A stretch of DNA of 64,000 nt from an uncultured Mucispirillum sp. (lineage in GTDB: Bacteria > Chrysiogenota > Deferribacteres > Deferribacterales > Mucispirillaceae). The DNA is taken from positions 118,310 through 182,309 of the forward strand of contig CALUZC010000001.1 of the NCBI GenBank assembly GCA_944325215.1. The letters run 5' to 3'. The translations under genes and the position numbers were made by a program. The notes beneath the pieces are model-generated. The model searched no databases and was not told the DNA's origin. It saw nothing but the letters and a program-made list of their open reading frames with translations. This document shows positions 53,686 through 63,689 of this stretch, in pieces (position 1 is the stretch's first letter; every line of letters starts with the position of its first letter).

Positions 53686-55092
53686 ATGAAAAAAATATTT
53701 ACAACAGTATTTACCTTTGTATGCTTATCGGCATTAAATATATTTTACTTAAGTTCAAATTCTTATGCAGCACTTCCAACTAACTATGAAAAGTTAATGG
53801 AAAACCCTGAAGTTAAGAAGATAACATACAGTTGTGTTTTTGACAATAAAAAATATCCATATCCTACATGTAATTTTGTTGAAAGATGTGATGGTAAGTC
53901 TACATGCTTTAAAGTTGGGGATTTAGATTATGTTTCATTTTTTGTATCATTTAATTTTCAAAGCTCTGAACTTATAGCTTCAGACTATATAATGAATCTA
54001 GCCCGTTCTTATGAAAAAGATAATCAAGTTATTCAAAGGGAGTATATATCTGAACTTTTTAATCCAGAAAAACGTTCATTTTATGATGATGATAAGAAAA
54101 ATTTATTATTTAAAAAAATGGTATTTGCAAACATGACACCTTCTTCCTTTGCAACAAAAACAGATAATGATATTTCTGTATTTTTATCAAAAAAAGATAT
54201 TTTTTTGAGAAACGTTATATACCCATCTCTAAAGATAAATAATATTGTATATGATAAAAATCAACCAATAGAATATTTAACGGAAACATCTGTGCAGTAT
54301 TCTGTATATCCTCAAACTATAGAAATAGGGTATGTTAATGAATGGCTTGCTCAATTTCTAGGTGTTCCATCTGTTGAAAAGTATGAAACAGACCTTAGTA
54401 AAGTATTAACATATTTTAATAACTTAACTAAAAACAAAGATATTATTGGAGACCATTCTACTGCAAAACTTTTAGACTCAGAAAAAGCAAGGCCATTTGT
54501 TTTTGAAGAAAAAATTGCTAACGCTATAAGTGAAAATAAAGATCCAAACCAAGTATTTCCAACACTACCAAAAGAATATAATCATTTTTTAAATGAGTTT
54601 TTACCTAGTTATAGTTTAGAAAAAATAGAGATTATTGCAAAAAAAAATAAAACAGAAAAGGTTGTAAAAACATATAATAAAAATAATATTGCTGAATTAT
54701 TAATTAGTAATGAGGATATTGCTGGTTTTGCATACAGGGTAGATGATGTTAAAGATGCTGTTTTAGCTGTAAGATATACACATAAAGCCAATGCACCTAG
54801 ATATTCAAATCCAGGCTATTTAAAGTTAAGAAATTCAGGTTTACACAGTATATATAATAAATTAAGAAATACTATTGTTACAGATATTGAGATTACAGCT
54901 CCATATGAAATTACATCTATTCCATATGATTGTATAGAAAAAGTTAATGTAAAAAATATTTTATCTAAACAGGGTGTAAGCCAAGATGAAATATCAGCAT
55001 ATCTTTCTTTATTTAAAGATAAAACAACAAAATGTATTGATTCTGAATTATTTATGACAAAAGTTATATTTTTGAGGGATTTTAGAGAGTAG
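53686..55092 (+). CDS. Secreted protein of unknown function upstream of ntrY
   Basis: 468 residues. A signal peptide (hydrophobic about 5-28, cleavage near SYAA-LP) is followed by a soluble domain. An early cysteine group (SCVFDNKKYPYPTCNFVERCDGKSTC, seen in pieces such as PTCNFVERC at about 64-80) probably forms disulfides; two more cysteines (DCIEK and KCIDS) lie near the C-terminus. I recognise no family. The sensor kinase gene starts 11 bases later, so it could be a periplasmic ligand-sensing partner of that kinase, but only proximity supports this. Confidence 0.7.
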   Translation: MKKIFTTVFTFVCLSALNIFYLSSNSYAALPTNYEKLMENPEVKKITYSCVFDNKKYPYPTCNFVERCDGKSTCFKVGDLDYVSFFVSFNFQSSELIASDYIMNLARSYEKDNQVIQREYISELFNPEKRSFYDDDKKNLLFKKMVFANMTPSSFATKTDNDISVFLSKKDIFLRNVIYPSLKINNIVYDKNQPIEYLTETSVQYSVYPQTIEIGYVNEWLAQFLGVPSVEKYETDLSKVLTYFNNLTKNKDIIGDHSTAKLLDSEKARPFVFEEKIANAISENKDPNQVFPTLPKEYNHFLNEFLPSYSLEKIEIIAKKNKTEKVVKTYNKNNIAELLISNEDIAGFAYRVDDVKDAVLAVRYTHKANAPRYSNPGYLKLRNSGLHSIYNKLRNTIVTDIEITAPYEITSIPYDCIEKVNVKNILSKQGVSQDEISAYLSLFKDKTTKCIDSELFMTKVIFLRDFRE

Positions 55093-55103
55093 TATATAGA
55101 TTT

Positions 55104-57272
55104 ATGAAAGTTGTTGAAACTGTTAAAGAAAAATTACTTGCTTTTATGAAATTTTTAACTTCATCTAATGGTGATGTTAAAAGTAATTTACGTAAATATT
55201 TCTTTTATTTTATATTAGTAATAGTTTTAAATATTATTGCTGGTAAAAATATTACACATATGGGTTATCCTTGGTATTCCAATGTGTCAATGTTTTTACT
55301 GTTAAACATTAATATTATTTTAGTAATTGTTTTATTACTAATGATTTTTAGAAATTTAGTTAAGATATTATCAGAACAGCGTGGAGCCTTAAAAGTAAGG
55401 TTGTTAATATTTTCTTTAGTAGTTACAATCTTTCCTGTTAGTATAATTTTTATTTATTCAAGTCAACTTCTAAATGATGGTATAAATAAGTGGTATAACA
55501 GGCAGGCAGAAAGTATCGTATATAAAGCTTCCATTTTTATTGATGATTATAGGGTATATGAGCAAAAGCAATTGAACAAATATATATTGTATTTTTCTGA
55601 TTTTTTTGAAAGTAATAATATTTATAATAAAGATAATGTTGATAAATTTTCAAATTATATATGCAGGTATGTTTATAATGATATATTTAGTGATATAATA
55701 ATATTTGATGCTTTAGATGAAATAATTTTACAGTGTAATAAGTCAAATAATAATTATTTAATAGAAAAATTATTAATTCACAAGCAGGAATTATATAAAG
55801 ACCATTATTTATACGGTTATGAAGATATTGGCAGAGGTATTCACTGGGGTGGCAGTTATAGTGATAATAAATCTGTAAATGGTGGCTTTTTAATTATGCA
55901 GCAAACATCAGATGAAATATATAATGATTTAGGTGGCATGCAAGATGATTTAGAAATGTATAATCAGAATTTATATTTTGCAAACCCAATAAAAAATTCC
56001 AGTATTTTGCAGTTACTGCAAATATCATTATTATTACTTTTTTCTTCTATATGGGTAAGTATGCTTTTTGCAAGAAGTATTACTAAACCGATAGAAGAAC
56101 TTGCAAAAGCAAGTAAAAAAATATCAAGTGGTAATTTTGATGTAGCAGTTAAGGAATATACTGGCGGCGAAATAGGTGACCTTGTATCTGCATTTAATAG
56201 TATGACTACAAAATTAAAAGAATATACAACAGAGCTTTATTCTAAAAATATGGTTTTGTCTGAAATGTTTGAGCAGATTTCTCGTGATAATATGTATATT
56301 GATGCTATATTTAAGAATGTTGATTCATCAATTATTCTTCTATCTAATGAACTGGAAATATTAAAATCAAATATAAAGGCAGATATATTTATTAATAATT
56401 ATGGTTCTTTTTTTAACAGTAATATTCTTGCACGTGTTAGAGATTTTATGGCAAGTGATAGTGAAGAGCAGATAGAAAATATAGAAGTTGCAGATAAAAA
56501 TGGTAATAAATTATTTTTTATGAGTTTATCAAAAATTGTATTGAGAGAGGAAGAGCAGGTATTAATTCTGCTTGGTGATGTTACAGATATTGTAGATGCT
56601 CAAAAAGTAGCACTATGGAAAGATATTGCTACTCGTATTGCTCATGAAGTTAAAAATCCATTAACACCAATAAAATTAATGGCAGAGCGTGTAAAAAGAA
56701 GAACTTATAAAATGAATGATGCAGCAAGTAGGGATATTATAAGCGAAAGTATGGATATCATTATTACAGAGGCAGATAATTTAAAAGAATTAATAGAAGA
56801 ATTTAATATGTTTGCAAGACTTCCAAAAGCAGATAAACATGTATATAATCTGTCATCTTTATTAAGGGATACAATTTCACTTTATAAAGAAACATATCAT
56901 CATATAGAATTTATAATAAATTGTGATGCATTAATAGAGCTTTTATGTGACAGACTGCAGTTAAGGCGTGTATTTCAGAATATAATTTCAAATGCTGTAT
57001 ACATTATAGGAACTGATAATGGAATAATAAGTGTTGAAGTATTAGAAATAAATGATAATATAGATATTGTTATTAGAGATAATGGCAAGGGTATTGACGA
57101 AAACGATTTACCTAATTTATTTAAGCCTTATTTTAGTAAAAGGCAGGGTGGAACAGGTCTTGGTCTTGCTATTGTAAAAAAAATAGTAGAGGAGCATTCT
57201 GGAACAATAGCAGCAGGAAACAATGAAACTGGTGGTGCTTACTTTAAAATAACGCTTCCAAGAGGTATATAA
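55104..57272 (+). CDS. NtrY-like membrane sensor histidine kinase
   Basis: 722 residues. Three membrane helices near the N-terminus and another at about 305 flank an extracytoplasmic domain (about 130-300). A HAMP domain ([19 protein letters not shown]), a PAS-like region, the phosphorylation box [15 protein letters not shown] (His514) and the ATP lid [32 protein letters not shown] follow. The layout and its neighbour define an NtrY-type kinase, often linked to nitrogen or redox control. One-base overlap with the response regulator. Confidence 0.9.
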   Translation: MKVVETVKEKLLAFMKFLTSSNGDVKSNLRKYFFYFILVIVLNIIAGKNITHMGYPWYSNVSMFLLLNINIILVIVLLLMIFRNLVKILSEQRGALKVRLLIFSLVVTIFPVSIIFIYSSQLLNDGINKWYNRQAESIVYKASIFIDDYRVYEQKQLNKYILYFSDFFESNNIYNKDNVDKFSNYICRYVYNDIFSDIIIFDALDEIILQCNKSNNNYLIEKLLIHKQELYKDHYLYGYEDIGRGIHWGGSYSDNKSVNGGFLIMQQTSDEIYNDLGGMQDDLEMYNQNLYFANPIKNSSILQLLQISLLLLFSSIWVSMLFARSITKPIEELAKASKKISSGNFDVAVKEYTGGEIGDLVSAFNSMTTKLKEYTTELYSKNMVLSEMFEQISRDNMYIDAIFKNVDSSIILLSNELEILKSNIKADIFINNYGSFFNSNILARVRDFMASDSEEQIENIEVADKNGNKLFFMSLSKIVLREEEQVLILLGDVTDIVDAQKVALWKDIATRIAHEVKNPLTPIKLMAERVKRRTYKMNDAASRDIISESMDIIITEADNLKELIEEFNMFARLPKADKHVYNLSSLLRDTISLYKETYHHIEFIINCDALIELLCDRLQLRRVFQNIISNAVYIIGTDNGIISVEVLEINDNIDIVIRDNGKGIDENDLPNLFKPYFSKRQGGTGLGLAIVKKIVEEHSGTIAAGNNETGGAYFKITLPRGI

Positions 57273-58636
57273 TGAAAATCTTAATAATTGATGATGAAAA
57301 AAATATTTGTTCAGCAATAAGAGGTATTTTAGAAGATGAAGGTTATGATTGTGATTACAGCTTAAATTATGCTGATGGATATAAAAAGCTACAGGATAAT
57401 AAATTTGATGTTCTATTTTTAGATATTTGGCTTCCAGATATTGATGGAATAGAAGGTTTAAAAGAAGTTAAACGTCATTTTCCTGAAACAGAAGTTATTA
57501 TGATTAGTGGTCATGGAACAATTGAAACTGCTGTAGATACAATCAGATACGGTGCATATGATTTTCTTGAAAAGCCATTATCTCTTGAACGTATTGTTAT
57601 GATAATAAAGCATTTAGATGATAAAATGGCACTAATGCAGGATTTAAGAAGTTCTAAGTATAAGAATATTAAAAAATATGATTTAATAGGTGTAAGTGAT
57701 ACTATTTTAAGGCTAAAAGAAAAAATAGAACGAATAGCTGCCATGAATTCATGGGTATTGATTACTGGTGAAAATGGTACAGGCAAGGAACATGTTGCAC
57801 GGTTAATTCATATGCTTGGAAAGCGTAATGATAAACCTTTTGTTGAAATAAATTGTTCTGCAGTTCCAACAGAATTAATAGAAAGCGAGCTTTTTGGTTC
57901 AGAAAAAGGGGCATATACTGGTTCAGTAAAACGAAAAATTGGTAAATTTGAGCTTGCTAATGAAGGTATATTATTTCTTGATGAAATAGGTGATATGGGT
58001 TTAATGATGCAGGCAAAGCTTTTAAGAGTATTAGAAACAGGTGAGTTTTCAAGGCTTGGTGGTAATGATGTTATAAAATCAGATTTCCGTCTTATTTCAG
58101 CTACAAATAAAGATTTACAAATTGAAATAGAATCCAATAGATTCAGGTCTGATTTATATTATAGGATAAATGTGATACCAATAGAAGTGCCACCCCTTAG
58201 AAAGCGTAAAGATGATATACCATTACTTGTTAACCATTTTGTAAAAGAAACTGTAAATATAAATGGATTACAAGAAAAAACAGTTACTGAAGAGTTGATG
58301 GATATATTTGTAAATTACGAATGGCCTGGTAATGTAAGGCAGTTAAAAAATGTTGTAGAAAGAATGGTTGTATTATCTGAAGATAATACATTAGACATTA
58401 AAGATGCACCATCGATACTACTTTCAGGAAAAGATAGTATAGAACTTGATTTATCAAATGAAGTATACAGTCCATCATTAAAAGAAGCACGCGATGAGTT
58501 TGAGAAGAATTTTATTTTAAAAGCTTTACAGTCTACAAATTGGAATATAGCTCAAACTGCAAGGGTTTTAGATATGGAGCGAACTTATTTATATAGAAAA
58601 ATAAAATCATATGATTTAGAAAAGTATAAAAAATAG
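57272..58636 (+). CDS. NtrX-like sigma-54-dependent response regulator
   Basis: 454 residues. Receiver domain with IIDDEKNI and the phospho-acceptor Asp51 (LFLDIWLPDIDG). The AAA+ domain has Walker A GENGTGKEHVAR and Walker B ILFLDEIGDM. The sigma-54-contacting loop reads GAYTGS in place of GAFTGA. A Fis-type helix-turn-helix closes the protein (WNIAQTARVLDMERTYLYRKI). It should activate RpoN-dependent promoters when phosphorylated by the adjacent kinase. Target genes are not shown by sequence; fliD is one possible sigma-54 target. Confidence 0.92.
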   Translation: MKILIIDDEKNICSAIRGILEDEGYDCDYSLNYADGYKKLQDNKFDVLFLDIWLPDIDGIEGLKEVKRHFPETEVIMISGHGTIETAVDTIRYGAYDFLEKPLSLERIVMIIKHLDDKMALMQDLRSSKYKNIKKYDLIGVSDTILRLKEKIERIAAMNSWVLITGENGTGKEHVARLIHMLGKRNDKPFVEINCSAVPTELIESELFGSEKGAYTGSVKRKIGKFELANEGILFLDEIGDMGLMMQAKLLRVLETGEFSRLGGNDVIKSDFRLISATNKDLQIEIESNRFRSDLYYRINVIPIEVPPLRKRKDDIPLLVNHFVKETVNINGLQEKTVTEELMDIFVNYEWPGNVRQLKNVVERMVVLSEDNTLDIKDAPSILLSGKDSIELDLSNEVYSPSLKEARDEFEKNFILKALQSTNWNIAQTARVLDMERTYLYRKIKSYDLEKYKK

Positions 58637-58665
58637 TTGAAATAATCTAATAAAAGTAGTATAAG
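58637..58665 (+). promoter_or_regulatory. Promoter of lexA-dinB
   Basis: TTGAAA (58637-58642), 17-base spacer, TATAAG (58660-58665). The inferred start, around 58672, falls beside the LexA operator, so repression by blocking polymerase is expected. Confidence 0.6.
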
Positions 58666-58673
58666 TGTTCTAT

Positions 58674-58687
58674 TGAACATATGTTCG
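58674..58687 (+). promoter_or_regulatory. LexA operator (SOS box)
   Basis: TGAACATATGTTCG contains the perfect palindrome GAACATATGTTC (58675-58686). It matches the Gram-positive-style consensus GAAC-N4-GTTC rather than the enterobacterial CTGT-N8-ACAG. It sits at the expected transcription start of lexA, 10 bases before the ATG. A second half-match, GTTCTATTGAAC, overlaps just upstream (58667-58678). Confidence 0.8.
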
Positions 58688-58696
58688 GGGTGTATT

Positions 58697-59311
58697 ATGA
58701 CAAATAAGCAGGAACGTTTACTACAATTTATATTAGAATTTCATAGAGAAAATGGCTATTCTCCATCTATTAGGGAAATAGCAAAAGGTATGGGTGTAAG
58801 TTCTCCATCAACTGTTAAGGCAATGTTAGACAGGCTTGAAGCACAAGGTGTTTTAAACAGGTCATCAGGTGTTGCCCGCTCATTATCTCCAGTTACAAAT
58901 GATGAGGAAGATTTAGGTATACCAGTTATAGGGAGAATTGTTGCAGGCACTCCTGTTATGGCTGAAGAAAATATTGAAGGCTATATTCCAGTAAAAGAAT
59001 TTCTTAAAAACTCTAACGGTGGTTTCTTTTTAATTGTTGATGGTTATAGTATGAAAGATAAAGGCATACTTCCGGGAGATTATGTATTTATACAGCCATC
59101 AAAAGAGATAAGTAATGGTCAGATAGGGGCATTTCGTTTAAATGGTGAAGTAACATTAAAAACCTTTAAAAAAACAAATGAAGGTATTTTTTTATTACCT
59201 GCCAATGATGAATTTGAGCCTATACCTGTTAATGAAGATGATAGTTTTGAAGTTATAGGCAGATATGTTATGCTTTTAAGGTTAAGAGAGCAGGGTTATA
59301 AATTTATGTAG
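58697..59311 (+). CDS. lexA: SOS repressor LexA
   Basis: 204 residues from the ATG at 58697 (the in-frame ATG at 58673 would read through the operator). N-terminal winged-helix DNA-binding domain (SPSIREIAKGMGVSSPSTVKAML). The self-cleavage bond is Ala83-Gly84 in GRIVAGTPV; the catalytic Ser118 lies in VDGYSMKDKGI and Lys155 in GEVTLKTF. Represses SOS genes until RecA-ssDNA triggers cleavage. Followed by dinB after 18 bases. Confidence 0.95.
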   Translation: MTNKQERLLQFILEFHRENGYSPSIREIAKGMGVSSPSTVKAMLDRLEAQGVLNRSSGVARSLSPVTNDEEDLGIPVIGRIVAGTPVMAEENIEGYIPVKEFLKNSNGGFFLIVDGYSMKDKGILPGDYVFIQPSKEISNGQIGAFRLNGEVTLKTFKKTNEGIFLLPANDEFEPIPVNEDDSFEVIGRYVMLLRLREQGYKFM

Positions 59312-59329
59312 TTGTTTATTTATTTTAAT

Positions 59330-60394
59330 ATGTTTTATCGTATTATGTGTATAGATATGGACGCTTTTTATGTTTCAGTGGAGCAGTCTTTTAAGCCTTA
59401 TTTAAAAAATCGTCCGTTAGCAGTTGGTGGCAATAGGGATAGGGGTGTAATATGCACTTGTTCATATGAAGCAAGAAAGTATGGTATTCATTCTGGTATG
59501 AGTAGTGCTGTTGCTAAAAGCCTGTGTGAAGATATTATTTTTTTTCCTGTTGACCATAAAAAATACAGCAGAGTATCAAAAAATATTTTTTTATTAATAT
59601 CTAAAATGCTGCCAAATATTACAGTTTCATCAATTGATGAGGCATTTATTGATATATCAAATATTAATATGGATACAAAGCAGTTAATAAAGAAAATCAA
59701 ATATTTAATAAAAAAATATTTTGATATTACATGCACTATAGGTGTTGGTCCTAATAAAATGGCAGCAAAGATGGCAACAAGTATTAATAAACCAGATGGT
59801 TATTATATAGTTGAAGAAGATTCTGTTATATCATTTATGGAATCTTTTGCTTTATCTCAAATTTGGGGTGTAGGAAGCAGCACTCGTGCTCGTTTAGCAG
59901 AACACGGTATATTTACAGTTAGGGAATTAAGACAGCTAGGGCAAAATAAATTAGAAAGTATTCTTGGTATATATGGTAGAAAATTATATAATTCAATCAG
60001 TGGTATTTACGAAGAAGATGATGATGTTAAACTTGAAAATAAATCAATTAGTAAAGCAACAACATTTGGATATGATATATCATCAAAACATGAATTAAAA
60101 GAGTATATATTAGAGCTTTCTGAAAAAGTATCTGAAAAATTAATGGATAATAAATATGTTGCTAGAACAATTACTCTTTCATGGAAAACATATGATTTTC
60201 ATAATAAGTCTGTTAGAAAAACATTAGATAGTTATATTTTCACAAAAGAAGATATTTATAAATATGCTGATAATTTATTTGATAATAGCGATGCTTCTAG
60301 GGTTCCATTAAGGTTAATTGGGGTAGGGGTATCTAGTTTACAATGTGTAGAGGAAGTATATTATACTTCATTTAGCACAGGGTCTAAGTTATAG
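59330..60394 (+). CDS. dinB: DNA polymerase IV (Y-family)
   Basis: 355 residues from the ATG at 59330, giving MFYRIMCIDMDAFYVSVEQ; the frame runs six residues further up from a TTG. The metal motifs are IDMDAFYVSVE and SIDEAFIDIS, and IGVGPNKMAAKMATSINKPDG is typical of DinB. The thumb and little-finger domains follow, with no obvious beta-clamp motif at the tail. Probably co-transcribed with lexA under SOS control. It ends 8 bases from the convergent OMP-like gene. Confidence 0.93.
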   Translation: MFYRIMCIDMDAFYVSVEQSFKPYLKNRPLAVGGNRDRGVICTCSYEARKYGIHSGMSSAVAKSLCEDIIFFPVDHKKYSRVSKNIFLLISKMLPNITVSSIDEAFIDISNINMDTKQLIKKIKYLIKKYFDITCTIGVGPNKMAAKMATSINKPDGYYIVEEDSVISFMESFALSQIWGVGSSTRARLAEHGIFTVRELRQLGQNKLESILGIYGRKLYNSISGIYEEDDDVKLENKSISKATTFGYDISSKHELKEYILELSEKVSEKLMDNKYVARTITLSWKTYDFHNKSVRKTLDSYIFTKEDIYKYADNLFDNSDASRVPLRLIGVGVSSLQCVEEVYYTSFSTGSKL

Positions 60395-60402
60395 ATATTA
60401 AT

Positions 60403-61281
60403 TTACCATTTAAAAACAGCACCAACATGTAAGATAAAATTATTAATAAATTTAGTTTCAATAAATAGGCTGTATTGTTTAAATAGTTCAAACTCTGCAC
60501 CAATTAACATATTTAAATTTTTATTATAATTTTCTTGGTATAAAATTTGTGTTTCAATAGGTTTTGGTGGAATATTTGCATGTAAATTATTTTCTGGTAT
60601 ATTAATATTAAATGTATCTTTAATATAATTACCATTATATATAGAAGTGTAATCTACACCTGCATATGTATTTATTTTCATATTGTTATTTATATTGTAT
60701 ATAAGCCCAGTAGTAAGTGCAAGATTTAAGCTGTAATATATATCTTCATAATTAGTGGAGGCTGTTACACCAACAGCAGTTTTAAAATTAATGTATGGAA
60801 CAAAATTTTTATATTTGTATTCATATATAAAATCAAAGCCACTCATAAAAGTATGTTCTTCATCACTTATTGTTACGCTGCTGCTATAATCTTTTAAAAG
60901 TAGGATAAAGCTTTTATAAGGAAGTGTATAATCAAATTTTGTTTTTGTCATTTTATAATTATAGTTTATAAATAATCTTATTGGTGGCAGAACCTGCACG
61001 GCAAACTCTGCTTTAATTCCATTTTGTGATTTTATAATATTATTTGTGTTGATTTCTACTTTGTATCCTGTATCTATATTATTTATATGAGTGGAAGAAT
61101 TTATATTAAAATTATTATTATTTGTATAATGAGTATAGAATAGACTAAAATTGTAAGTAGGTTTCTTTATGTAACCAACTTGATAAAACAAACTATTTAT
61201 TTCTTTTGAATTAGCATGTATTACGAAAAAGTGTAATATAACCAGTATTAAAGTATATCTATATAAATATGTTCTCATCAC
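60403..61281 (-). CDS. Putative outer-membrane beta-barrel protein
   Basis: 292 residues. A signal peptide (about 5-24, ending IHANS) precedes a series of alternating polar/hydrophobic strands, for example YNFSLFYTHYTNNNN and YKMTKTKFDYTLPYKS. The last residues VGAVFKW end in an aromatic residue, the signal recognised by the outer-membrane assembly machinery. It begins at the base where the larE gene stops, so the two may be co-transcribed. No specific family recognised. Confidence 0.55.
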   Translation of the reverse strand: MMRTYLYRYTLILVILHFFVIHANSKEINSLFYQVGYIKKPTYNFSLFYTHYTNNNNFNINSSTHINNIDTGYKVEINTNNIIKSQNGIKAEFAVQVLPPIRLFINYNYKMTKTKFDYTLPYKSFILLLKDYSSSVTISDEEHTFMSGFDFIYEYKYKNFVPYINFKTAVGVTASTNYEDIYYSLNLALTTGLIYNINNNMKINTYAGVDYTSIYNGNYIKDTFNINIPENNLHANIPPKPIETQILYQENYNKNLNMLIGAEFELFKQYSLFIETKFINNFILHVGAVFKW

Positions 61282-62084
61282 TATAAAGTCCTATTCATAG
61301 AACCTGTCTTATATTCTTCTAAATCTAATACAACAAACAGAAATCCTTGTTCCTTTATATGTTTTATAATACATTCTTTTAATTTTTTATTTAAAATAAT
61401 TTCATTCATATGTTGTTGGTTTGCTTCAAGCCGTGCAATATTGTCATGATATCTTACACGCACAGAATTAAGCCCTAAATTATGAATGAATGTTTCACAT
61501 TTTGATATTATATTAATCATACTTTTGGTAATTTTTTTATTATAAGGAAATCTTGAAAAATAGCAAGCAAATGATGGTTTTGTATAATTTAAACCTGCTT
61601 TTTTTAGAAGACTTCTAATTTCACTTTTAGTAAGTTCTGCCATATCAAGTGGGCTTAAAATATTTAATTCCTGCACAGCTTTTTTTCCAGGGCGAAAATC
61701 ACTTCTATCATCAAAATTAGAACCTTCTATAATATATTTCATACCATCTTTTCTTGTTCTTTCTATTAGGTAAGAAAACATATATTTTTTACATATATAA
61801 CATCTTTCTTTAGGGTTATTTTCTATACCAATTATATCATCAAGAGGGTTTAGTTTTATTATTTCATGGTTAATACCAAGTGCTTTAGCAGTATTAACAG
61901 CTTCAGTAAGTTCATCTTCTGGGTATAAATATGAATGAAAAGTATATGCTTTTGAATTTATTTTTAGTTTTGAAAGATAGTAAAGTAAAAGGGTGGAATC
62001 TGTTCCACCAGAAAAAGCGATAGCACAGTTCCCTAAACCCTTTAAAATTTCTATAAGTTTATTTTCCTTGTAATCTAAATTCAT
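61281..62084 (-). CDS. larE: LarE-family sulfur transferase
   Basis: 267 residues. PP-loop SGGTDS at 25-30, then NPKERCYICKK, GSNFDDRSDFRPG and SPLDMAELTKSEIRSLL, and the C-terminal PSFACYFSRFPY, are the LarE signature. Cys95, Cys98 and Cys174 fit the three-cysteine form thought to bind a [4Fe-4S] cluster, rather than the single sacrificial cysteine of L. plantarum LarE. LarE sulfurates the nickel-pincer cofactor used by lactate racemase-type enzymes. No larB or larC is in the window. Confidence 0.8.
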   Translation of the reverse strand: MNLDYKENKLIEILKGLGNCAIAFSGGTDSTLLLYYLSKLKINSKAYTFHSYLYPEDELTEAVNTAKALGINHEIIKLNPLDDIIGIENNPKERCYICKKYMFSYLIERTRKDGMKYIIEGSNFDDRSDFRPGKKAVQELNILSPLDMAELTKSEIRSLLKKAGLNYTKPSFACYFSRFPYNKKITKSMINIISKCETFIHNLGLNSVRVRYHDNIARLEANQQHMNEIILNKKLKECIIKHIKEQGFLFVVLDLEEYKTGSMNRTL

Positions 62085-62085
62085 A

Positions 62086-63615
62086 TTACAGGTTAAAATG
62101 TGTAGCTATTAGTGCAACAGAAGTCATTACAACAGTGTAAGGTGCTGCAAGTTTCATCATTTCTAAATAAGAAAGCCTTATTAATGGTGCAAGTGATGAA
62201 GTTAACAGGAATAAAAATGCTGCTTGACCATTAGGAGTAGCAACAGATGGAATATTTGTACCCATATTTGTGGCAACAGCTAACTTGTCAGCTTGAACTG
62301 CATCAATGATACCATTTTTAAGTGCACTAGTAACTTCAGTAATATATACAGTAGCCACAAACACGTTATCACTAATAGCAGAAAGCAAACCGTTTGCAAT
62401 AAAGAACGCCATTATTTGGTCTTTACCGTCCATTGTAAACACTACATCAACAATAGGTTTAAATAAACCTTGGTCTGCAATAACTGCAACTATAGTAAAG
62501 AATACAACTAAAAGAGCAGTAAATGGAAGTGATTCTGTAAATGCTTCACCAAAATGATGTTCTTCTGTAACACCTGTAAAAGATGTAACTAAAACAATAA
62601 TTGTTAAACCTACAAGACCAACTTCTGCTAAGTGGAGAGCAAGTGCAATAATTAAAAATACACCAGCTATTGCTTCCACAATGTATCTTGCAATAGTTTT
62701 ACTATCCATATTTTCGGAAGTTTTTTGCACTTCAGCTTCTAAAACTGCACGAACATTTTCTGGTAACTGGTAACCATAACCTAATATTTTTGTAACTTCT
62801 ACAAATAAGCAAGTTAAAAGCCCTGCAAAAAATACAGGAACAGAAACAGGTGAGCATTGTTTAAAAAACTCAATAAAATCCCAGCCCATTTGTTTGCCGA
62901 TAATTAAGTTTTGTGGTTCACCAACAAGAGTTAAAGCACCACCTAAAGCAGTACCAACAGCAGCATGCATCATTAAATTTCTTAAAAAACCACGGAAGTT
63001 TTCTAAATCTTTTTTATCCTGTTCATCAATATCATCATCATCTTTAATTGATTTGGCTTGTTTTTCACCTTTAGATGATGCATATTTATGGTAGATGCCG
63101 TAAAATCCGTAAGCAACTGTAATAACAACAGCAACAACTGTTAAGGCATCTAAAAATGCAGATAAAAATGCACCTAAAAATGCAAATATTAAAGATAATA
63201 ATATTTTAGAGCGTACAGATACTAAAAGACGAGTAAATATAAAGAGTAACAGTTCTTTCATAAAGAATATACCTGCTACCATAAACATAAGTAATAATAA
63301 TACTGGGAAGTTATCTCTCACATGGTCATATACATGTGCTGCATTAGTCATACCAATAACGACTGCTTCAATAGCTAATAAACCACCTGAAGGAAGGGGA
63401 TAGCATACTAAAGCTAATGCCAATGTAGAAATAAATTCTGCCATAAGCACCCAGCCTGCTACAAATGGGTTAATAGCAAATAAAATAGGGTTAATGATAA
63501 GGTAAGATAGTATTAATATTTTATACCATCTTGGAGCTCTGCCTAAAAAGTTAGAACCAAAGGCAGATAGAATGTTTTGCTCTTTTTGAGCGTAAGGACT
63601 ACCGTTTTCGTTCAT
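62086..63615 (-). CDS. nhaB: Na+/H+ antiporter NhaB
   Basis: 509 residues with about 12 membrane helices. [46 protein letters not shown] and [16 protein letters not shown] follow NhaB closely along the whole length. A hydrophilic loop at about 180-205 is rich in Asp and Lys. It exchanges cytoplasmic Na+ for H+. GGGAGAACGAG precedes the ATG. It starts 97 bases from the IS30 fragment. Confidence 0.93.
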   Translation of the reverse strand: MNENGSPYAQKEQNILSAFGSNFLGRAPRWYKILILSYLIINPILFAINPFVAGWVLMAEFISTLALALVCYPLPSGGLLAIEAVVIGMTNAAHVYDHVRDNFPVLLLLMFMVAGIFFMKELLLFIFTRLLVSVRSKILLSLIFAFLGAFLSAFLDALTVVAVVITVAYGFYGIYHKYASSKGEKQAKSIKDDDDIDEQDKKDLENFRGFLRNLMMHAAVGTALGGALTLVGEPQNLIIGKQMGWDFIEFFKQCSPVSVPVFFAGLLTCLFVEVTKILGYGYQLPENVRAVLEAEVQKTSENMDSKTIARYIVEAIAGVFLIIALALHLAEVGLVGLTIIVLVTSFTGVTEEHHFGEAFTESLPFTALLVVFFTIVAVIADQGLFKPIVDVVFTMDGKDQIMAFFIANGLLSAISDNVFVATVYITEVTSALKNGIIDAVQADKLAVATNMGTNIPSVATPNGQAAFLFLLTSSLAPLIRLSYLEMMKLAAPYTVVMTSVALIATHFNL

Positions 63616-63650
63616 CTCGTTCTCCCAACAAAAAAATTTCTCTATCTCTA

Positions 63651-63678
63651 TTAATAAACATATTTAATTATATTGCAA
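63651..63678 (-). promoter_or_regulatory. Candidate promoter of nhaB
   Basis: On the minus strand TTGCAA (63678-63673) is followed after 16 bases by TATTAA (63656-63651), 36 bases before the ATG. It is close to the IS30 end, so the insertion may have altered this region. Confidence 0.35.
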
Positions 63679-63689
63679 GAAAAAAATTT

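Noticed and set aside
54240..54380. Possible sigma-54 site pattern before the 53686 gene (GG...GC near 53650-53668)
   Set aside because: The GG and GC dinucleotides upstream of that gene (in TTGGTATATAGCTATGCAAT) are 11 bases apart rather than 10, and a good sigma-70 promoter is present instead. The coordinates listed only mark the gene's interior, which shows no site either.
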